A stretch of DNA of 64,000 nucleotides, from the NCBI RefSeq assembly GCF_900110075.1, contig NZ_FOCJ01000007.1:327178-391177 (forward strand). Direction: 5' to 3'. This document shows positions 45,485 through 55,117 of this stretch, piece by piece (the stretch's first letter is position 1; every line of letters starts with the position of its first letter). Under the pieces are notes generated by a model. That model ran no database searches and was not told where the DNA came from. It saw nothing but the letters and a program-made list of their open reading frames with translations. Origin of the DNA: Paenibacillus sp. OV219 (lineage in GTDB: Bacteria; Bacillota; Bacilli; Paenibacillales; Paenibacillaceae). Both the position numbers and the translations under genes were made by a program.

Positions 45485-45635
45485 TAACTCTGAGAGATCA
45501 CATACGTCCTCTCAACTTACCGATTGAAGCCTAATTAATGCTGAGAGATCATATTTGCTCTCTCGGGAGGACTCAGACAGCGAAAATAGTCGATTTCACC
45601 TCTGAGTGGTCATATACGTTCTCTCAGCGTAACTT
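45485..45635. repeat. GAGAG/CTCTC repeats, three diverged copies
   Basis: CTGAGAGATCACATACGTCCTCTCA in parts: CTGAGAGATCACATA / CCTCTCA; CTGAGAGATCATATTTGCTCTC; and CTGAGTGGTCATATACG / CTCTCAG. Same family as the 10.9 kb array, without the CGGCCG block. Confidence 0.8.
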
Positions 45636-45697
45636 AGTAGCAAAGTGATGGGTGGAAACATCCCACATAGGCGTAAGGAGAGAAGTGGAGGATTAGA

Positions 45698-45966
45698 ATG
45701 GCATTGCGGCAGTTTGCGAGTGGTTTGACTGGTGCGTTGGTTGTGCGTTGGTTGTGCCTTGGTTCATCTACTTCGCGCTAAATTATTACGTCGATCATAG
45801 GAACCGAGCTCTCCAAGATTATGCGTATCATGACAGCTATTTCTTGGCGGTGAATATTGGGTGGATCGGGTACTTTGTTCTCGTTATCGTGCTGCTCGCG
45901 TTATACAGCATCGTAGTTGCGAGCTTCAATTGGATAGGGAAAAGAAGAAAACCAGGCCGCCGTTAG
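45698..45966 (+). pseudogene. Small two-TM membrane protein gene disrupted by an 11-bp tandem duplication
   Basis: The ATG at 45698 follows GTGGAGGA, but the frame stops after 27 codons. TGCGTTGGTTG occurs twice in direct tandem at 45733-45743 and 45744-45754. Removing one copy joins the start to the downstream frame and gives an 85-aa protein with two TM segments (VVPWFIYFALNYYV, WIGYFVLVIVLLALYSIVV) and a basic tail. The downstream frame on its own would start at a TTG without a ribosome site. Family unknown. Confidence 0.75.
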
Positions 45967-45982
45967 GGGCCTGGTTTTCTTC
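45945..45982. terminator. Bidirectional terminator overlapping the gene end
   Basis: GAAGAAAACCAGGCC pairs perfectly with GGCCTGGTTTTCTTC; the TAG stop lies in the loop. Confidence 0.87.
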
Positions 45983-45987
45983 TGTTG

Positions 45988-46175
45988 CGGGCTAACGAAC
46001 CGTAATGACCTTATTCGGCTAAAATCGGGACTTTTGAAATTCTAACGAACTCCAGTGACGCTATTGAGCTCTTTCTGGGGCAAAAGAGGATCGTTTGGCA
46101 GCAATAGCGAGCCTGTGGTTCGTTAAAAATTTGAGACGAGTAATTCTCGCCAAATAGCGATTCTGTAGTTCGTCA
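45988..46175. repeat. TAACGAAC short repeats in two orientations
   Basis: Four copies of a 23-nt motif: TAACGAACCGTAATGACCTT at about 45992 and TAACGAACTCCAGTGACGCT at about 46042 in direct orientation, and AATAGCGAGCCTGTGGTTCG near 46104 and AATAGCGATTCTGTAGTTCG near 46153 as reverse complements. No gene; lies before the 3' end of etfA. Confidence 0.75.
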
Positions 46176-46185
46176 GAGCGACGAG

Positions 46186-47220
46186 TTAGGGACCGGGCTT
46201 CTGCAATATCGCTCGGAATTGCTCGGTCAGCAGAGGGACGACCTCGAACAGGTCTCCGACGATGCCGTAGTCGGCGACGCCGAAGATCGGGGCTTCGGGG
46301 TCTTTGTTGATCGCGACGATGACGCGGGATTGGCTCATACCTGCCAAGTGCTGGATTGCGCCACTGATACCGCAGGCGATGTAGAGCTTCGGCGTGACTG
46401 TCTTGCCCGTCTGCCCAATCTGCAGGGAGTAATCGCAGTAGCTGGCATCGCAGGCGCCTCGTGATGCGCCGACCGCGCCGCCGACGACGGCGGCAAGCTC
46501 CTCAAGCGGCGCGAAGCCCTCCGCGCTGCGTACTCCTCTGCCGCCGGAGACGATAATGTCGGCCTCGGCGAGATCAATCCGTCCGCTCGCTTTGCGCACA
46601 ACGTCGCGGACGATGGTCCATAGTGGCGGCGCCGTGTACGGCAGCGCCGCGATCATGCCCTCGCTGCCGGGAGCGACCGGCTCCGCGACGGGCAGATTGT
46701 TCGGGCGCACCGTAATGACCTGCGTTGCGCCGGGGAGAAACCGCCGCTGCTCGAACGCCTTGCCGGCGTAGAGCGGGCGCGTGAAGATCGCGGCTGCGCC
46801 GCCGTCGTCCTCGAAGTCGACGGCGGTCACATCCGCGATGTGGCCGCCATTTACGGCGGCGGCCACTCGGGGCGCGAGCTCGCGCCCCGCTGCGGTGTGG
46901 CCGAGCACGATGATGCTCGGCTGCACCGCAGCAATGGCAGCGCCGATGGCGGCGGCGTACGCCTCCGGCACAAAGCCCGCGAGGGCAGGGTCGTCAACTA
47001 CGTGGACGACCTCCGCCCCGCGCGCGGCGAGCTCCGCGGCGGCTGCTTGAAGCGCCGCGGACGCTCCGCCGCCGACAACGACGGCGTGCACGCTGCCGCC
47101 GTCCCCGGCTAGTCGCCGCGCTGCGCCGAGCGCTTCCAGCGCCACGCGCCGCAAGGCTCCCTCCGCGCACTCGGCATACACGAGTGCCGTTCGTTTCCCT
47201 GTATCGCTCATCGCGTTCAT
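46186..47220 (-). CDS. etfA: Electron transfer flavoprotein alpha subunit
   Basis: 344 aa. With EtfB it carries FAD and accepts electrons from acyl-CoA dehydrogenase. The C-terminal FAD domain shows VSGGRGVRSAEGF, GASRGACDASYCDYSLQIGQTG (as GASRGACDA and LQIGQTGK), PKLYIACGISGAIQHLAGM (as YIACGISGAIQH) and INKDPEAPIFGVADYGIVGD (as NKDPEAPIF). AGGAGG precedes the ATG at 47220; the frame runs 102 codons further through etfB, which I reject. Starts 11 nt after etfB ends. Confidence 0.95.
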   Translation of the reverse strand: MNAMSDTGKRTALVYAECAEGALRRVALEALGAARRLAGDGGSVHAVVVGGGASAALQAAAAELAARGAEVVHVVDDPALAGFVPEAYAAAIGAAIAAVQPSIIVLGHTAAGRELAPRVAAAVNGGHIADVTAVDFEDDGGAAAIFTRPLYAGKAFEQRRFLPGATQVITVRPNNLPVAEPVAPGSEGMIAALPYTAPPLWTIVRDVVRKASGRIDLAEADIIVSGGRGVRSAEGFAPLEELAAVVGGAVGASRGACDASYCDYSLQIGQTGKTVTPKLYIACGISGAIQHLAGMSQSRVIVAINKDPEAPIFGVADYGIVGDLFEVVPLLTEQFRAILQKPGP

Positions 47221-47231
47221 ACGCCTCCTCT

Positions 47232-48113
47232 CTAAAACAATTTCGCTTCGCGCTGCAGCAAATCCGCTAGCTGTGCGGCCTGCTCCTGCGGCGTGCCGCC
47301 GAGCTTGCGTCCCGCCGCGCGAACCGGTGGTGCGAGCAGAGCTACGCGCTCTGTTCGCGGCGAGAGCTCCGCCGCCGTGAGCCCAAGCTCCGATGCGCTG
47401 ATCTGCTTCAACGGCTTCTTCTTCGCTTTCATAATGCCCGGCAGCGACGGATAGCGCGGCTCGTTCAGCCCCTGCTGCGCTGTAATGAGAGCGGGGAGGG
47501 GAACCTCTACCGTCTCCACGCCCCACTCGGTGTCACGTTCTACGACAGCGACCTGTTTCACTCCGCCACCGTTAGCCCACGAAGCTCCGCTCGAGTGTAC
47601 GTTGCCGTTTCCAGCACTTCCGCCTGTTGCACCCCCGCTAGCGCGTGCCGCTACCGAGCCGCCAGCATCTCTAACTTCCACCTTCAAAGCTGCCGCCGCT
47701 TGCGGCAGTCCGAGCCGTTCCGCGATTTGCAGCGCGACGCTGCCCGCACCGCGGTCAACGGCGAACAGCCCGGCGAGCAATAGGTCTGGCTTCAGCTGCT
47801 CCACCACTTTGGCGAGGGCAGCGGCTACAGCATAGCCGTCATCACCTTGCAAGCCGTCCGCAGACAAAAGCACCGCTTCGTCTGCGCCCATGGCAAGCGC
47901 AGTTCGAAGCGCCTCAATGGAGCGCTCCGATCCGCAGGAGACGACGATGACTTTCCCGCCGTGCGCCTCACGCAGCCGAAGCGCTTCCTCCAGCGCGTAT
48001 TCGTCATATGGATTAATGATGAATTTCACATTTTGCTCGTCTGCGGTTCCGTTCACGAGCTCGATTTTTTCCTCCGTATCGAACGTCTGCTTCATCAGAA
48101 CGACCAGCTGCAT
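47232..48113 (-). CDS. etfB: Electron transfer flavoprotein beta subunit with Gly/Ser/Ala insertion
   Basis: 293 aa, about 35 longer than usual. VLMKQTFDTEEKI at the start, NPYDEYALEEALRL, AGLFAVDRGAGSVALQIAERLG (as VDRGAGSVALQ) and the signature VPLPALITAQQGLNEPRYPS in parts (PALITAQQGLNEPRYP) are present. Residues about 149-184 are an inserted low-complexity Gly/Ser/Ala/Asn stretch. AGGAGGTGC ribosome site. First gene of the minus-strand etfBA operon, divergent from fadF. Confidence 0.94.
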   Translation of the reverse strand: MQLVVLMKQTFDTEEKIELVNGTADEQNVKFIINPYDEYALEEALRLREAHGGKVIVVSCGSERSIEALRTALAMGADEAVLLSADGLQGDDGYAVAAALAKVVEQLKPDLLLAGLFAVDRGAGSVALQIAERLGLPQAAAALKVEVRDAGGSVAARASGGATGGSAGNGNVHSSGASWANGGGVKQVAVVERDTEWGVETVEVPLPALITAQQGLNEPRYPSLPGIMKAKKKPLKQISASELGLTAAELSPRTERVALLAPPVRAAGRKLGGTPQEQAAQLADLLQREAKLF

Positions 48114-48364
48114 CGCTTCGAAAGCACCTCCTGCTGTAACTCTAAATTGACCACATCAGTCATACCGCTGCCGAGCGGCCGAATACGATAAACGAAGCCC
48201 TCCATGTCTACTTGCGACTAGTAGTTACCTTATGAACTTGGCCCTTGAAATAGACCGCGGGAGCCCCTGTGACAGGTGCCTATCCGCATGTTCTAAGGCA
48301 GAGGGACATATACTGAACCACTCCCGTTATCCAAGGTACAAACGGCTCCAAAGGAGGGATCTTT

Positions 48365-50719
48365 GTGGGGTTTCTAAGCGCGCATTTGCTCGCTGCGCTC
48401 TTGCGGTGGCTGCTGTTCGCAGGGATGACGGCAGGAGCGATCGCGAGCTTTTACCTCGTTGTGAGCAGGAGAATTGGCTACATCCGGCTTGGTCGAAAAG
48501 CAGCGCCTAGGAGGCCCGCCCCGCCCTATGACGATGCTGGTGACGAGTATGACGACCGCGAGGGTGAGAGCGAGGAGACAGTCCGTCTATCCTCCTTTTC
48601 TGCGAATGCTGCACTTGCATCGGAGGCGGTTGCGAGCCCCGAGGCCCGCGAAAAGCTAGAGTGGGCGTACCAAGTGTTCGGCCACCGCAAGCTGCTGAAG
48701 GACATACGCAGTGGACTGATGCATCTGGTCCTGTTCTACGGGTTTATTGTGCTGCAGTTCGGCGCGATGGACATTATTTGGGAAGGAATCAGTGGCTCGC
48801 CGCTGCCTTTTCTGGACTATCACTGGTTTGTGTATACGCAGGAGATTACCGTGTCGCTCGTGCTGCTTGCGCTGCTCTACGGCGGCTTCCGACGATATGT
48901 GGAGCGGCTTCGCCGTCTGAAAAGAGGCTGGAAGCCCTCTATTGTGCTGTGGTTTATCGGGGGTCTGATGGTGACGGTGCTGTTTACGCAAGCTTTAAAC
49001 CGCTTGCAGGACGCGCCTTCTGGCAGCGCTTCGCTGTATGCGGGTTACGCCCCTGTATCCTCGGCAATTGCAGAGGCGCTGCGTCAGGTTGATGTTACGC
49101 ATAGCGTAGCACGCGTGCTCTACGAGCTGTTCTGGTGGCTGCATTATGCAGTGCTGCTGTCGTTTCTGGTGTATGTGCCGCAGTCGAAGCATTTTCATAT
49201 TCTGACCGCACCGGTCAACCTGTGGCTGCGCCGCCGCTCGCCGCCTGGAAAGCTGACGCCGCTCGATCTCGAGGATGAAGAGGCGGAATCGTTCGGAGTT
49301 GGCGAGATTGAGCAGTTTACGCAAAAACAGCTGCTCGACCTCTACGCCTGCGTCGAATGCGGACGCTGCACGAACGTATGCCCGGCATCGAATACCGGCA
49401 AGCTGCTGTCGCCGATGCATCTCATTATGAAGCTTCGCGATCACCTGACGGAGAAGGGGGCTGCGATTACGTCAAAATCTCCGTGGGTGCCGACTTTCGG
49501 CGGCGTGGGGGTGGCGGCGAGTGCGCATGTGATGCAGAGCGATGCGCCGGTGCTGTGGGTGAAGCAGTCCGAAATTGCGGGTACCGCCGTAACCATTGAA
49601 CCGACCATGTCTGCGCAAAAAGGGGCGTGGACTCTTCACGGCGGCATCGCTCCCGCGGATGTGGCGCTCATTGGCGACGTGATGACGGAGTCGGAGCTGT
49701 GGGCGTGCACGACCTGCCGCAATTGCGAGGACCAGTGCCCCGTAGGCAATGAGCACGTTGACAAAATCATCGATATGCGCCGCTTCCTCGTCCTGACGGA
49801 AGGCAAAATCCCGGCAGAGGGCCAGCGTGCGATGAACAATATCGAGCGGCAGGGCAATCCGTGGGGGCTACCTCGTTCGGAGCGAGGGGGCTGGCTCTCG
49901 GCGTACAATAGCGCTTTTGCTGTGGAGGGGGTAGCGCCTGTATCCACTATGCAGGAGGCTGCGAAAAGGAGCGAAGGCGAGCGTCCGGAGCTGGTGCTGT
50001 GGGCCGGAACGATGGGTGCATATGACCAGCGGAGCCGCAAAGTGTTATTCGCCGTCGTGCGGCTGCTTCAGCATGCAGGCATTCCGTTCGCTGTGCTCGG
50101 CGGAGAGGAGCGCAACTCCGGCGATACGGCGCGGCGGCTAGGCAACGAGCTGCTGTTCCAGACGCTGTGCAGCGAGAACATTGCTACGCTCGAACGCTAT
50201 GGCGTGAAGCGGGTTGTGACGATTTGCCCGCATACGTTCAATGCGTTCAAGAATGAGTATCCGGATTTTGGGCTGAGCAAATCCGTCGTGGTGGAGCATC
50301 ATACAACACTGCTCGAGCGGCTCGTCGCGCAGCAGTTGATTAAGCCGGTGCATCCGCTTAAAGAGCGAGTCGTGTTTCACGATTCGTGCTACTTGGGTCG
50401 CTACAACGGTATCTACGATGCTCCGCGCAATCTCCTTCGCGCGATTCCGGGCGTGAAGCTGCTGGAAATGGAGCGCAATCGTGCTAATGGCATGTGCTGC
50501 GGCGCAGGCGGCGGCCTCATGTGGATGGAAGAGCGCAGCGGCGTGCGGGTGAACGAGGCTCGAGCATCGCAAGCGATGGCAACGTCGCCGACCGTCATCG
50601 GCTCGGCCTGCCCGTACTGCCTGACGATGATGGAGGACGGCATCAAGCTGCTTGATGCGGAGGATACAGTCCGGGCACGCGACGTCGCGGAGCTGCTGGC
50701 AGAGAGTGTGTTTGGGTGA
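48365..50719 (+). CDS. fadF: Membrane iron-sulfur oxidoreductase, FadF-like
   Basis: 784 aa, GTG start after AAAGGAGG. TM helices in residues 1-30 and about 115-280 (b-type-cytochrome-like NarI module), then two 4Fe-4S motifs, CVECGRCTNVCP near 330 and CTTCRNCEDQCP near 450, and two CCG-type domains (HDSCYLGRYNG, CCGAGGGLMWMEE). It is expected to pass electrons from reduced EtfAB to the menaquinone pool, replacing ETF-quinone oxidoreductase. Divergent from etfBA and first gene of the fad cluster, 250 bp from etfB. Confidence 0.92.
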   Translation: MGFLSAHLLAALLRWLLFAGMTAGAIASFYLVVSRRIGYIRLGRKAAPRRPAPPYDDAGDEYDDREGESEETVRLSSFSANAALASEAVASPEAREKLEWAYQVFGHRKLLKDIRSGLMHLVLFYGFIVLQFGAMDIIWEGISGSPLPFLDYHWFVYTQEITVSLVLLALLYGGFRRYVERLRRLKRGWKPSIVLWFIGGLMVTVLFTQALNRLQDAPSGSASLYAGYAPVSSAIAEALRQVDVTHSVARVLYELFWWLHYAVLLSFLVYVPQSKHFHILTAPVNLWLRRRSPPGKLTPLDLEDEEAESFGVGEIEQFTQKQLLDLYACVECGRCTNVCPASNTGKLLSPMHLIMKLRDHLTEKGAAITSKSPWVPTFGGVGVAASAHVMQSDAPVLWVKQSEIAGTAVTIEPTMSAQKGAWTLHGGIAPADVALIGDVMTESELWACTTCRNCEDQCPVGNEHVDKIIDMRRFLVLTEGKIPAEGQRAMNNIERQGNPWGLPRSERGGWLSAYNSAFAVEGVAPVSTMQEAAKRSEGERPELVLWAGTMGAYDQRSRKVLFAVVRLLQHAGIPFAVLGGEERNSGDTARRLGNELLFQTLCSENIATLERYGVKRVVTICPHTFNAFKNEYPDFGLSKSVVVEHHTTLLERLVAQQLIKPVHPLKERVVFHDSCYLGRYNGIYDAPRNLLRAIPGVKLLEMERNRANGMCCGAGGGLMWMEERSGVRVNEARASQAMATSPTVIGSACPYCLTMMEDGIKLLDAEDTVRARDVAELLAESVFG

Positions 50720-50724
50720 GAGAG

Positions 50725-51290
50725 TCGCGGTAGTCGAGGACCAACTCCGGTGCGTGCGCCCCCGCTGGTTCTTTGATGCTGAGAGATCAAATATGCTCTC
50801 TCAGCACCGAAAACGCGTCAATTCGCTCGCGAGAGAACCAATACGCTCTCTCACGAAGCTAAACCGGCCGCCTCGGCTGTTTTATGCCGCTGAGAGAACA
50901 GATACGTGCTCTCAGCGCGAAAATCAGCCGATTGAAGCACTGAGCGTGCAGATTCAGCACTCTCAGATAAGGAACCAGCCGAAATCGGCAGCTTGGCGAA
51001 GCTGAGAGTGCGTAATACGTGCTCTCAGCGCGAAAATCGGCCGATTGAAGCACTGAGCGTGCAGATTCAGCACTCTCGGCTAAGGAACCAGCCGAAATCG
51101 GCAGCTTGGCGAAGCTGAGAGAGCGTAATACGAACTCTCAGCGCGAAAATCGGCCGATTGAAGCACTGAGAGTACAGATTCAGCACTCTCAGATAAGGGG
51201 CCAGCCGAAATCGGCAGCTCTCTCACCAATCCTGCGCCGGTCCGCCGGCACTGAGAGAACACGCGGTGAGCCCGCAAGTTCTCTCGCGAC
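50725..51290. repeat. GAGAG-type repeats, inverted relative to the 10.9 kb array
   Basis: Three longer units near 50.93-51.23 kb carry AACCAGCCGAAATCGGCAGC, AATCGGCCGATT and GATTCAGCACTCTCAG, the reverse complement of the 10.9-kb unit. Units are about 112-118 bp. Upstream, shorter diverged hairpins (CTGAGAGATCAAATATGC.CTCTCAG type) occur. The array fills the fadF-fadN gap. Confidence 0.9.
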
Positions 51291-51328
51291 ATTTTCAACC
51301 TAACTACCTAACTAAAGGAGGGAGCCAT

Positions 51329-53749
51329 GTGGGAGGAAAAACGCCAGGGACCCGCATTAGCCGCGCGGCGGTTATCGGGTCGGGTGTGATGGGAGCGGGT
51401 ATCGCCGCTCATCTAGCGAATGCGGGCATTAGCGTGCTACTGCTGGATATTCCGCCGGCTGCGCTGACGGAGCAGGAGGAGCGCGCGGGCAGAACACTGC
51501 AGGATCCAGCGGTGCGCAATCGTCTTGCAGCCGCCAGCATCGCGAGGCTTACGAACCAACAGCCGCCGGCTTTGTACGATGCTGCTTTCGCAAGGCGGAT
51601 TACCGCAGGCAACTTGGAGGATGATCTCGCTAAGCTGACCGATATGGAATGGATCGTCGAAGCCGTCGTGGAGCGGATCGACGTGAAGCAGGGCGTGTTC
51701 GCACGCATTGAGCCGTGGCTTGGGCCGGAGACGCTTGTCACCACCAACACATCAGGCTTGTCGGCAAGCGCGATGGCGGAGGGGCGCGGCGAACAGTTCC
51801 GGCAACATTTTGCCGTCACCCATTTCTTCAACCCGCCTCGTCATATGAAGCTGGTCGAGCTTGTTGCCGGTCCAGATACGGAATCTGCCGTCATGGCAAG
51901 GCTAGCGGCCATCTGCGAGCGCCAGCTTGGTAAAGGCGTTGTCACGGCAAAAGACACGCCGAACTTCATTGCTAACCGAATTGGCACGTACGGGATGATG
52001 ACGACTTTTGCGGCAATGAAGCAGTTCGGGCTGGGCGTCGATGAAGTGGATGCACTGACCGGACCGGCAATGGGACGGCCGAAGACGGCAACGTTCCGCA
52101 TGCTGGACCTCGTCGGGCTCGATACGCTGCTGCATGTGGTGGACAATGTGCGGGAGCGGAGTGAGGACAGCTTGGATCAGGAAGCTTTTGCAAGACCGCC
52201 GGAGCTTGAAGCTCTTGTGGCTAAAGGGTGGATCGGCGAGAAGGCAGGAAGCGGGTTTTACCGCAAAACCAAACGTCCAGGCGGAGGAAGCGACATCGAA
52301 ACGCTCCAGCTGGATACGATGGAGTATGCACCGCGCCGCAGCGTGAACTCCCCGGTCATTGAGGCCGCGAAGTCGGCAAAAGGTGCCGCAGGCAAGCTCA
52401 AGGCGCTCCTTTTCACAGACACGAACGACCGTTACGCCAAGTTCGCTTGGCAGGTGACGAAGACGATGCTGCTCTACTCGGCGCGGCAGCTCGGCGTTGT
52501 GGCGGACACGATTGACGATATCGACAAAGCGCTCGTCTGGGGCTTCAACTGGGAGCTTGGGCCGTTCCAGCTGTGGGACGCGATCGGGCTTGAGAAGTCG
52601 GTGCAGCGGATGCGGGCAGAAGGCGACGACATACCGGGGTGGCTCAGTGAGTGGCTAGCTTCGGGAAATAAAAGCTTTTACAAGGAGGAGGGGCAGCGCA
52701 GATTTTACGTGGACAGAGGCGAATACCGGCAGCTTACGGAGAAGCAAGGTGTCATATCGCTTGCTGCGCTGAAGCGTGCCGGCCGAACAATCCTCGGAAA
52801 CTCGGGTGCCTCGCTGATAGACATTGGCGATGAAGTCGCATGTCTGGTGTTTCATTCGCCGAACAATGCGATTGGCGGAGATATCCTGAGCGCGATTCGG
52901 CAGAGCGCGGACGAGGTTAGTCGGAATTGGCGAGGGCTTGTGCTTGCTAATGAGGGACGGCATTTCTGCGTCGGGGCGAATCTCATGATGCTGCTCATGG
53001 AGGCGCAAAACGGCGATTTCGACGAGGTCGATGATATCATCCGCCTGTTCCAGAACAGCATGCTAACGCTGAAGCGGCTCGATCGGCCCGTCGTCGCAGC
53101 TCCGCACCGGATGACGCTTGGCGGCGGGGTGGAGGCGTGCCTGCCTGCGGATCGGATTATTTTCTCGGCGGAGACGTATTACGGACTCGTTGAGACTGGG
53201 GTTGGTTTGATTCCGGCAGGCGGAGGTTGCAAAGAAGCGGCGGTGATGGCGGCTTCGCGCGCCGGGGCGCTCGGAGATTTGCAGCCGCATGTGAACGCTT
53301 TGTTCGAGACGATCGCGATGGCGAAGACGTCAACGAGCGGCTACGATGTGCATCGAACGGGGCTGATGCGGCCTGGGGACCGCGTCATTATGCGTGATGA
53401 GACGCGCGTGGCGGAGGCGAAGCGCAGCGTGCTTGAGCTGGATCAGGCGGGATATACGGGGCAGCCGGCGGGGGCTCGCGTCCGCGTTGCGGGCCGCGAA
53501 GGGCGCGCAGTGCTGCAGCTTGGCGTGGAGGCGATGCGCCTCGGCGGGCAAATCAGCGAGCACGATGTGAAGATTGGCCGCAAGCTTGCGCATGTGATCG
53601 CTGGCGGCGATGCGGCGCCGGGGGCTGAGGTGAGCGAGCAGTATTTGCTCGATCTGGAGCGCGAAGCGTTCCTCAGCCTGTGTGGCGAGCCGCTGACGCA
53701 GGCACGAATGCGGCATATGCTCTCGACGGGCAAGCCGCTTCGGAACTAG
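51329..53749 (+). CDS. fadN: 3-hydroxyacyl-CoA dehydrogenase / enoyl-CoA hydratase fusion, FadN-like
   Basis: 806 aa. GTG start fixed by AAAGGAGGGA 5 nt upstream; the ATG overlapping it is out of frame. N-terminal NAD domain with IGSGVMGAGIAAHLANAG, catalytic His in THFFNPPRHMKLVE, C-terminal 3HCDH domains, then an enoyl-CoA hydratase-like domain from about 500 (FHSPNNAIGGDIL, FCVGANLMMLL, GGGVEACLPADRI, GLVETGVGLIPAGGG). Order is dehydrogenase before hydratase, opposite to E. coli FadB and as in B. subtilis FadN. Catalyses two consecutive beta-oxidation steps. fadA follows. Confidence 0.94.
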   Translation: MGGKTPGTRISRAAVIGSGVMGAGIAAHLANAGISVLLLDIPPAALTEQEERAGRTLQDPAVRNRLAAASIARLTNQQPPALYDAAFARRITAGNLEDDLAKLTDMEWIVEAVVERIDVKQGVFARIEPWLGPETLVTTNTSGLSASAMAEGRGEQFRQHFAVTHFFNPPRHMKLVELVAGPDTESAVMARLAAICERQLGKGVVTAKDTPNFIANRIGTYGMMTTFAAMKQFGLGVDEVDALTGPAMGRPKTATFRMLDLVGLDTLLHVVDNVRERSEDSLDQEAFARPPELEALVAKGWIGEKAGSGFYRKTKRPGGGSDIETLQLDTMEYAPRRSVNSPVIEAAKSAKGAAGKLKALLFTDTNDRYAKFAWQVTKTMLLYSARQLGVVADTIDDIDKALVWGFNWELGPFQLWDAIGLEKSVQRMRAEGDDIPGWLSEWLASGNKSFYKEEGQRRFYVDRGEYRQLTEKQGVISLAALKRAGRTILGNSGASLIDIGDEVACLVFHSPNNAIGGDILSAIRQSADEVSRNWRGLVLANEGRHFCVGANLMMLLMEAQNGDFDEVDDIIRLFQNSMLTLKRLDRPVVAAPHRMTLGGGVEACLPADRIIFSAETYYGLVETGVGLIPAGGGCKEAAVMAASRAGALGDLQPHVNALFETIAMAKTSTSGYDVHRTGLMRPGDRVIMRDETRVAEAKRSVLELDQAGYTGQPAGARVRVAGREGRAVLQLGVEAMRLGGQISEHDVKIGRKLAHVIAGGDAAPGAEVSEQYLLDLEREAFLSLCGEPLTQARMRHMLSTGKPLRN

Positions 53750-53878
53750 GTGCGAGCGCAGTAATGACAAAGGAGTAGCGAGAAAGCAATCGCGCCGAGG
53801 GAGTAACGAGACAGTTACGACAAAGCAGTAGCGTCAAAGCGAATATGCGATGCCACTACTTAAAGGAGGTGAGCGCCT

Positions 53879-55087
53879 ATGGCAAGTGCGAATCAGAATC
53901 ATCCGCTCGACGCTGTCATTGTGTCGGCGGTTCGAACGGCTGTCGGCAAGGCGAAGAAAGGCAGCCTTGGCGACACGAGAGCTGAAGATTTAGGCCGCGC
54001 AGTTCTGCGCGCGGCGGTGGACCGCGTCCCCGGACTTACATACGGGGACGTGCAGGATGTTGTCATCGGCTGCGCGATGCCCGAAGGGGAGCAAGGTCTG
54101 AACTTTGCCCGCATCATGACGTTGTATGCGGGCTTTCCAGTGACGACGCCGGCCGTCACCGTCAATCGGTTTTGCGCCTCCGGCCTGCAGGCGATTGCCT
54201 ATGCAGCGGAGCGCATCCGGCTCGGCGAGGCCGACGTCGTGCTCGCCGGAGGTGTTGAAAGCATGAGCCACGTCCCGATGACGGGCTTCAAGCTTTCGCC
54301 GCATCCGGGCATTGCCGACGCGATGCCGGAGGTGTATATGGGCATGGGGCATACCGCCGAGGAGGTGGCGAGGCGGTATGGGATTAGCCGCGAGGCGCAG
54401 GATGCTTTTGCTGCGGCGAGCCATGCGAAGGCAGCGGCAGCGCAGGCAGCCGGCCGCTTCGCGGAGGAGATCGTTCCGCTGCATGTACAGCGCGAGGGCG
54501 TCGATGACAACGGCCGGCCTTGGTCGCGCAGCTTCGTGTTTGAGCAAGACGAAGGCGTACGCGCCGATACGACGCCGGAGGTGCTCGCGAAGCTGAAGCC
54601 GTCCTTCGCGCGCGAAGGCACCGTCACCGCGGGAAATGCTTCGCAGATGAGCGACGGCGCAGCAGCCGTCGTCGTGATGAGCCGCGCTCGCGCTGAGCAG
54701 CTTGGCGTGAAGCCGCTCGCGGTTTTCCGCGCGTACAGCGTTGCCGGGGTCGCGCCAGAGGTGATGGGGATCGGTCCGATTGAGGCGATCCCCAAGGCGC
54801 TGGCGCGTGCGGGTATTACGCTCGAACAAGTGAAGTTGTTCGAGCTGAACGAGGCGTTCGCGGCGCAGTGCTTGCCGATTGTTCAACGGCTCGGGATCAA
54901 CCCCGAGCTCGTGAACGTGAACGGCGGCGCGATTGCGCTCGGCCATCCGCTCGGCTGCACGGGGACGAAGCTCAGCGTCTCCCTTATTCATGAGCTGCAG
55001 CGCCGCGGCGGTGGACTCGGCATCGTCTCCATGTGCGTCGGCGGCGGCATGGGCGCCGCGGGCGTGTTTGAGGTACCTTCGGCTTAG
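53879..55087 (+). CDS. fadA: Acetyl-CoA C-acyltransferase (3-ketoacyl-CoA thiolase)
   Basis: 402 aa. Active-site Cys in [14 protein letters not shown], glycine signature [17 protein letters not shown] with the His, and second Cys in [12 protein letters not shown]. Cleaves 3-ketoacyl-CoA to acetyl-CoA and a shortened acyl-CoA. Perfect AAAGGAGGTGAG site. 129 bp after fadN; that gap has irregular GTAGCG/AAAGC-rich sequence but no gene. GC-rich codon use typical of the cluster. Followed by the 51-bp arrays. Confidence 0.96.
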   Translation: MASANQNHPLDAVIVSAVRTAVGKAKKGSLGDTRAEDLGRAVLRAAVDRVPGLTYGDVQDVVIGCAMPEGEQGLNFARIMTLYAGFPVTTPAVTVNRFCASGLQAIAYAAERIRLGEADVVLAGGVESMSHVPMTGFKLSPHPGIADAMPEVYMGMGHTAEEVARRYGISREAQDAFAAASHAKAAAAQAAGRFAEEIVPLHVQREGVDDNGRPWSRSFVFEQDEGVRADTTPEVLAKLKPSFAREGTVTAGNASQMSDGAAAVVVMSRARAEQLGVKPLAVFRAYSVAGVAPEVMGIGPIEAIPKALARAGITLEQVKLFELNEAFAAQCLPIVQRLGINPELVNVNGGAIALGHPLGCTGTKLSVSLIHELQRRGGGLGIVSMCVGGGMGAAGVFEVPSA

Positions 55088-55117
55088 GTGTGCGCGTGAT
55101 GTGGGGTGCCCAGTACC

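Noticed and set aside
47221..47526. N-terminal extension of EtfA
   Set aside because: It overlaps etfB, is low-complexity, and a correctly spaced AGGAGG precedes the ATG at 47220.
48232..48510. 92-codon frame ahead of fadF
   Set aside because: Overlaps the fadF start in another frame; no conserved motif; fadF has a clear ribosome site and domains.
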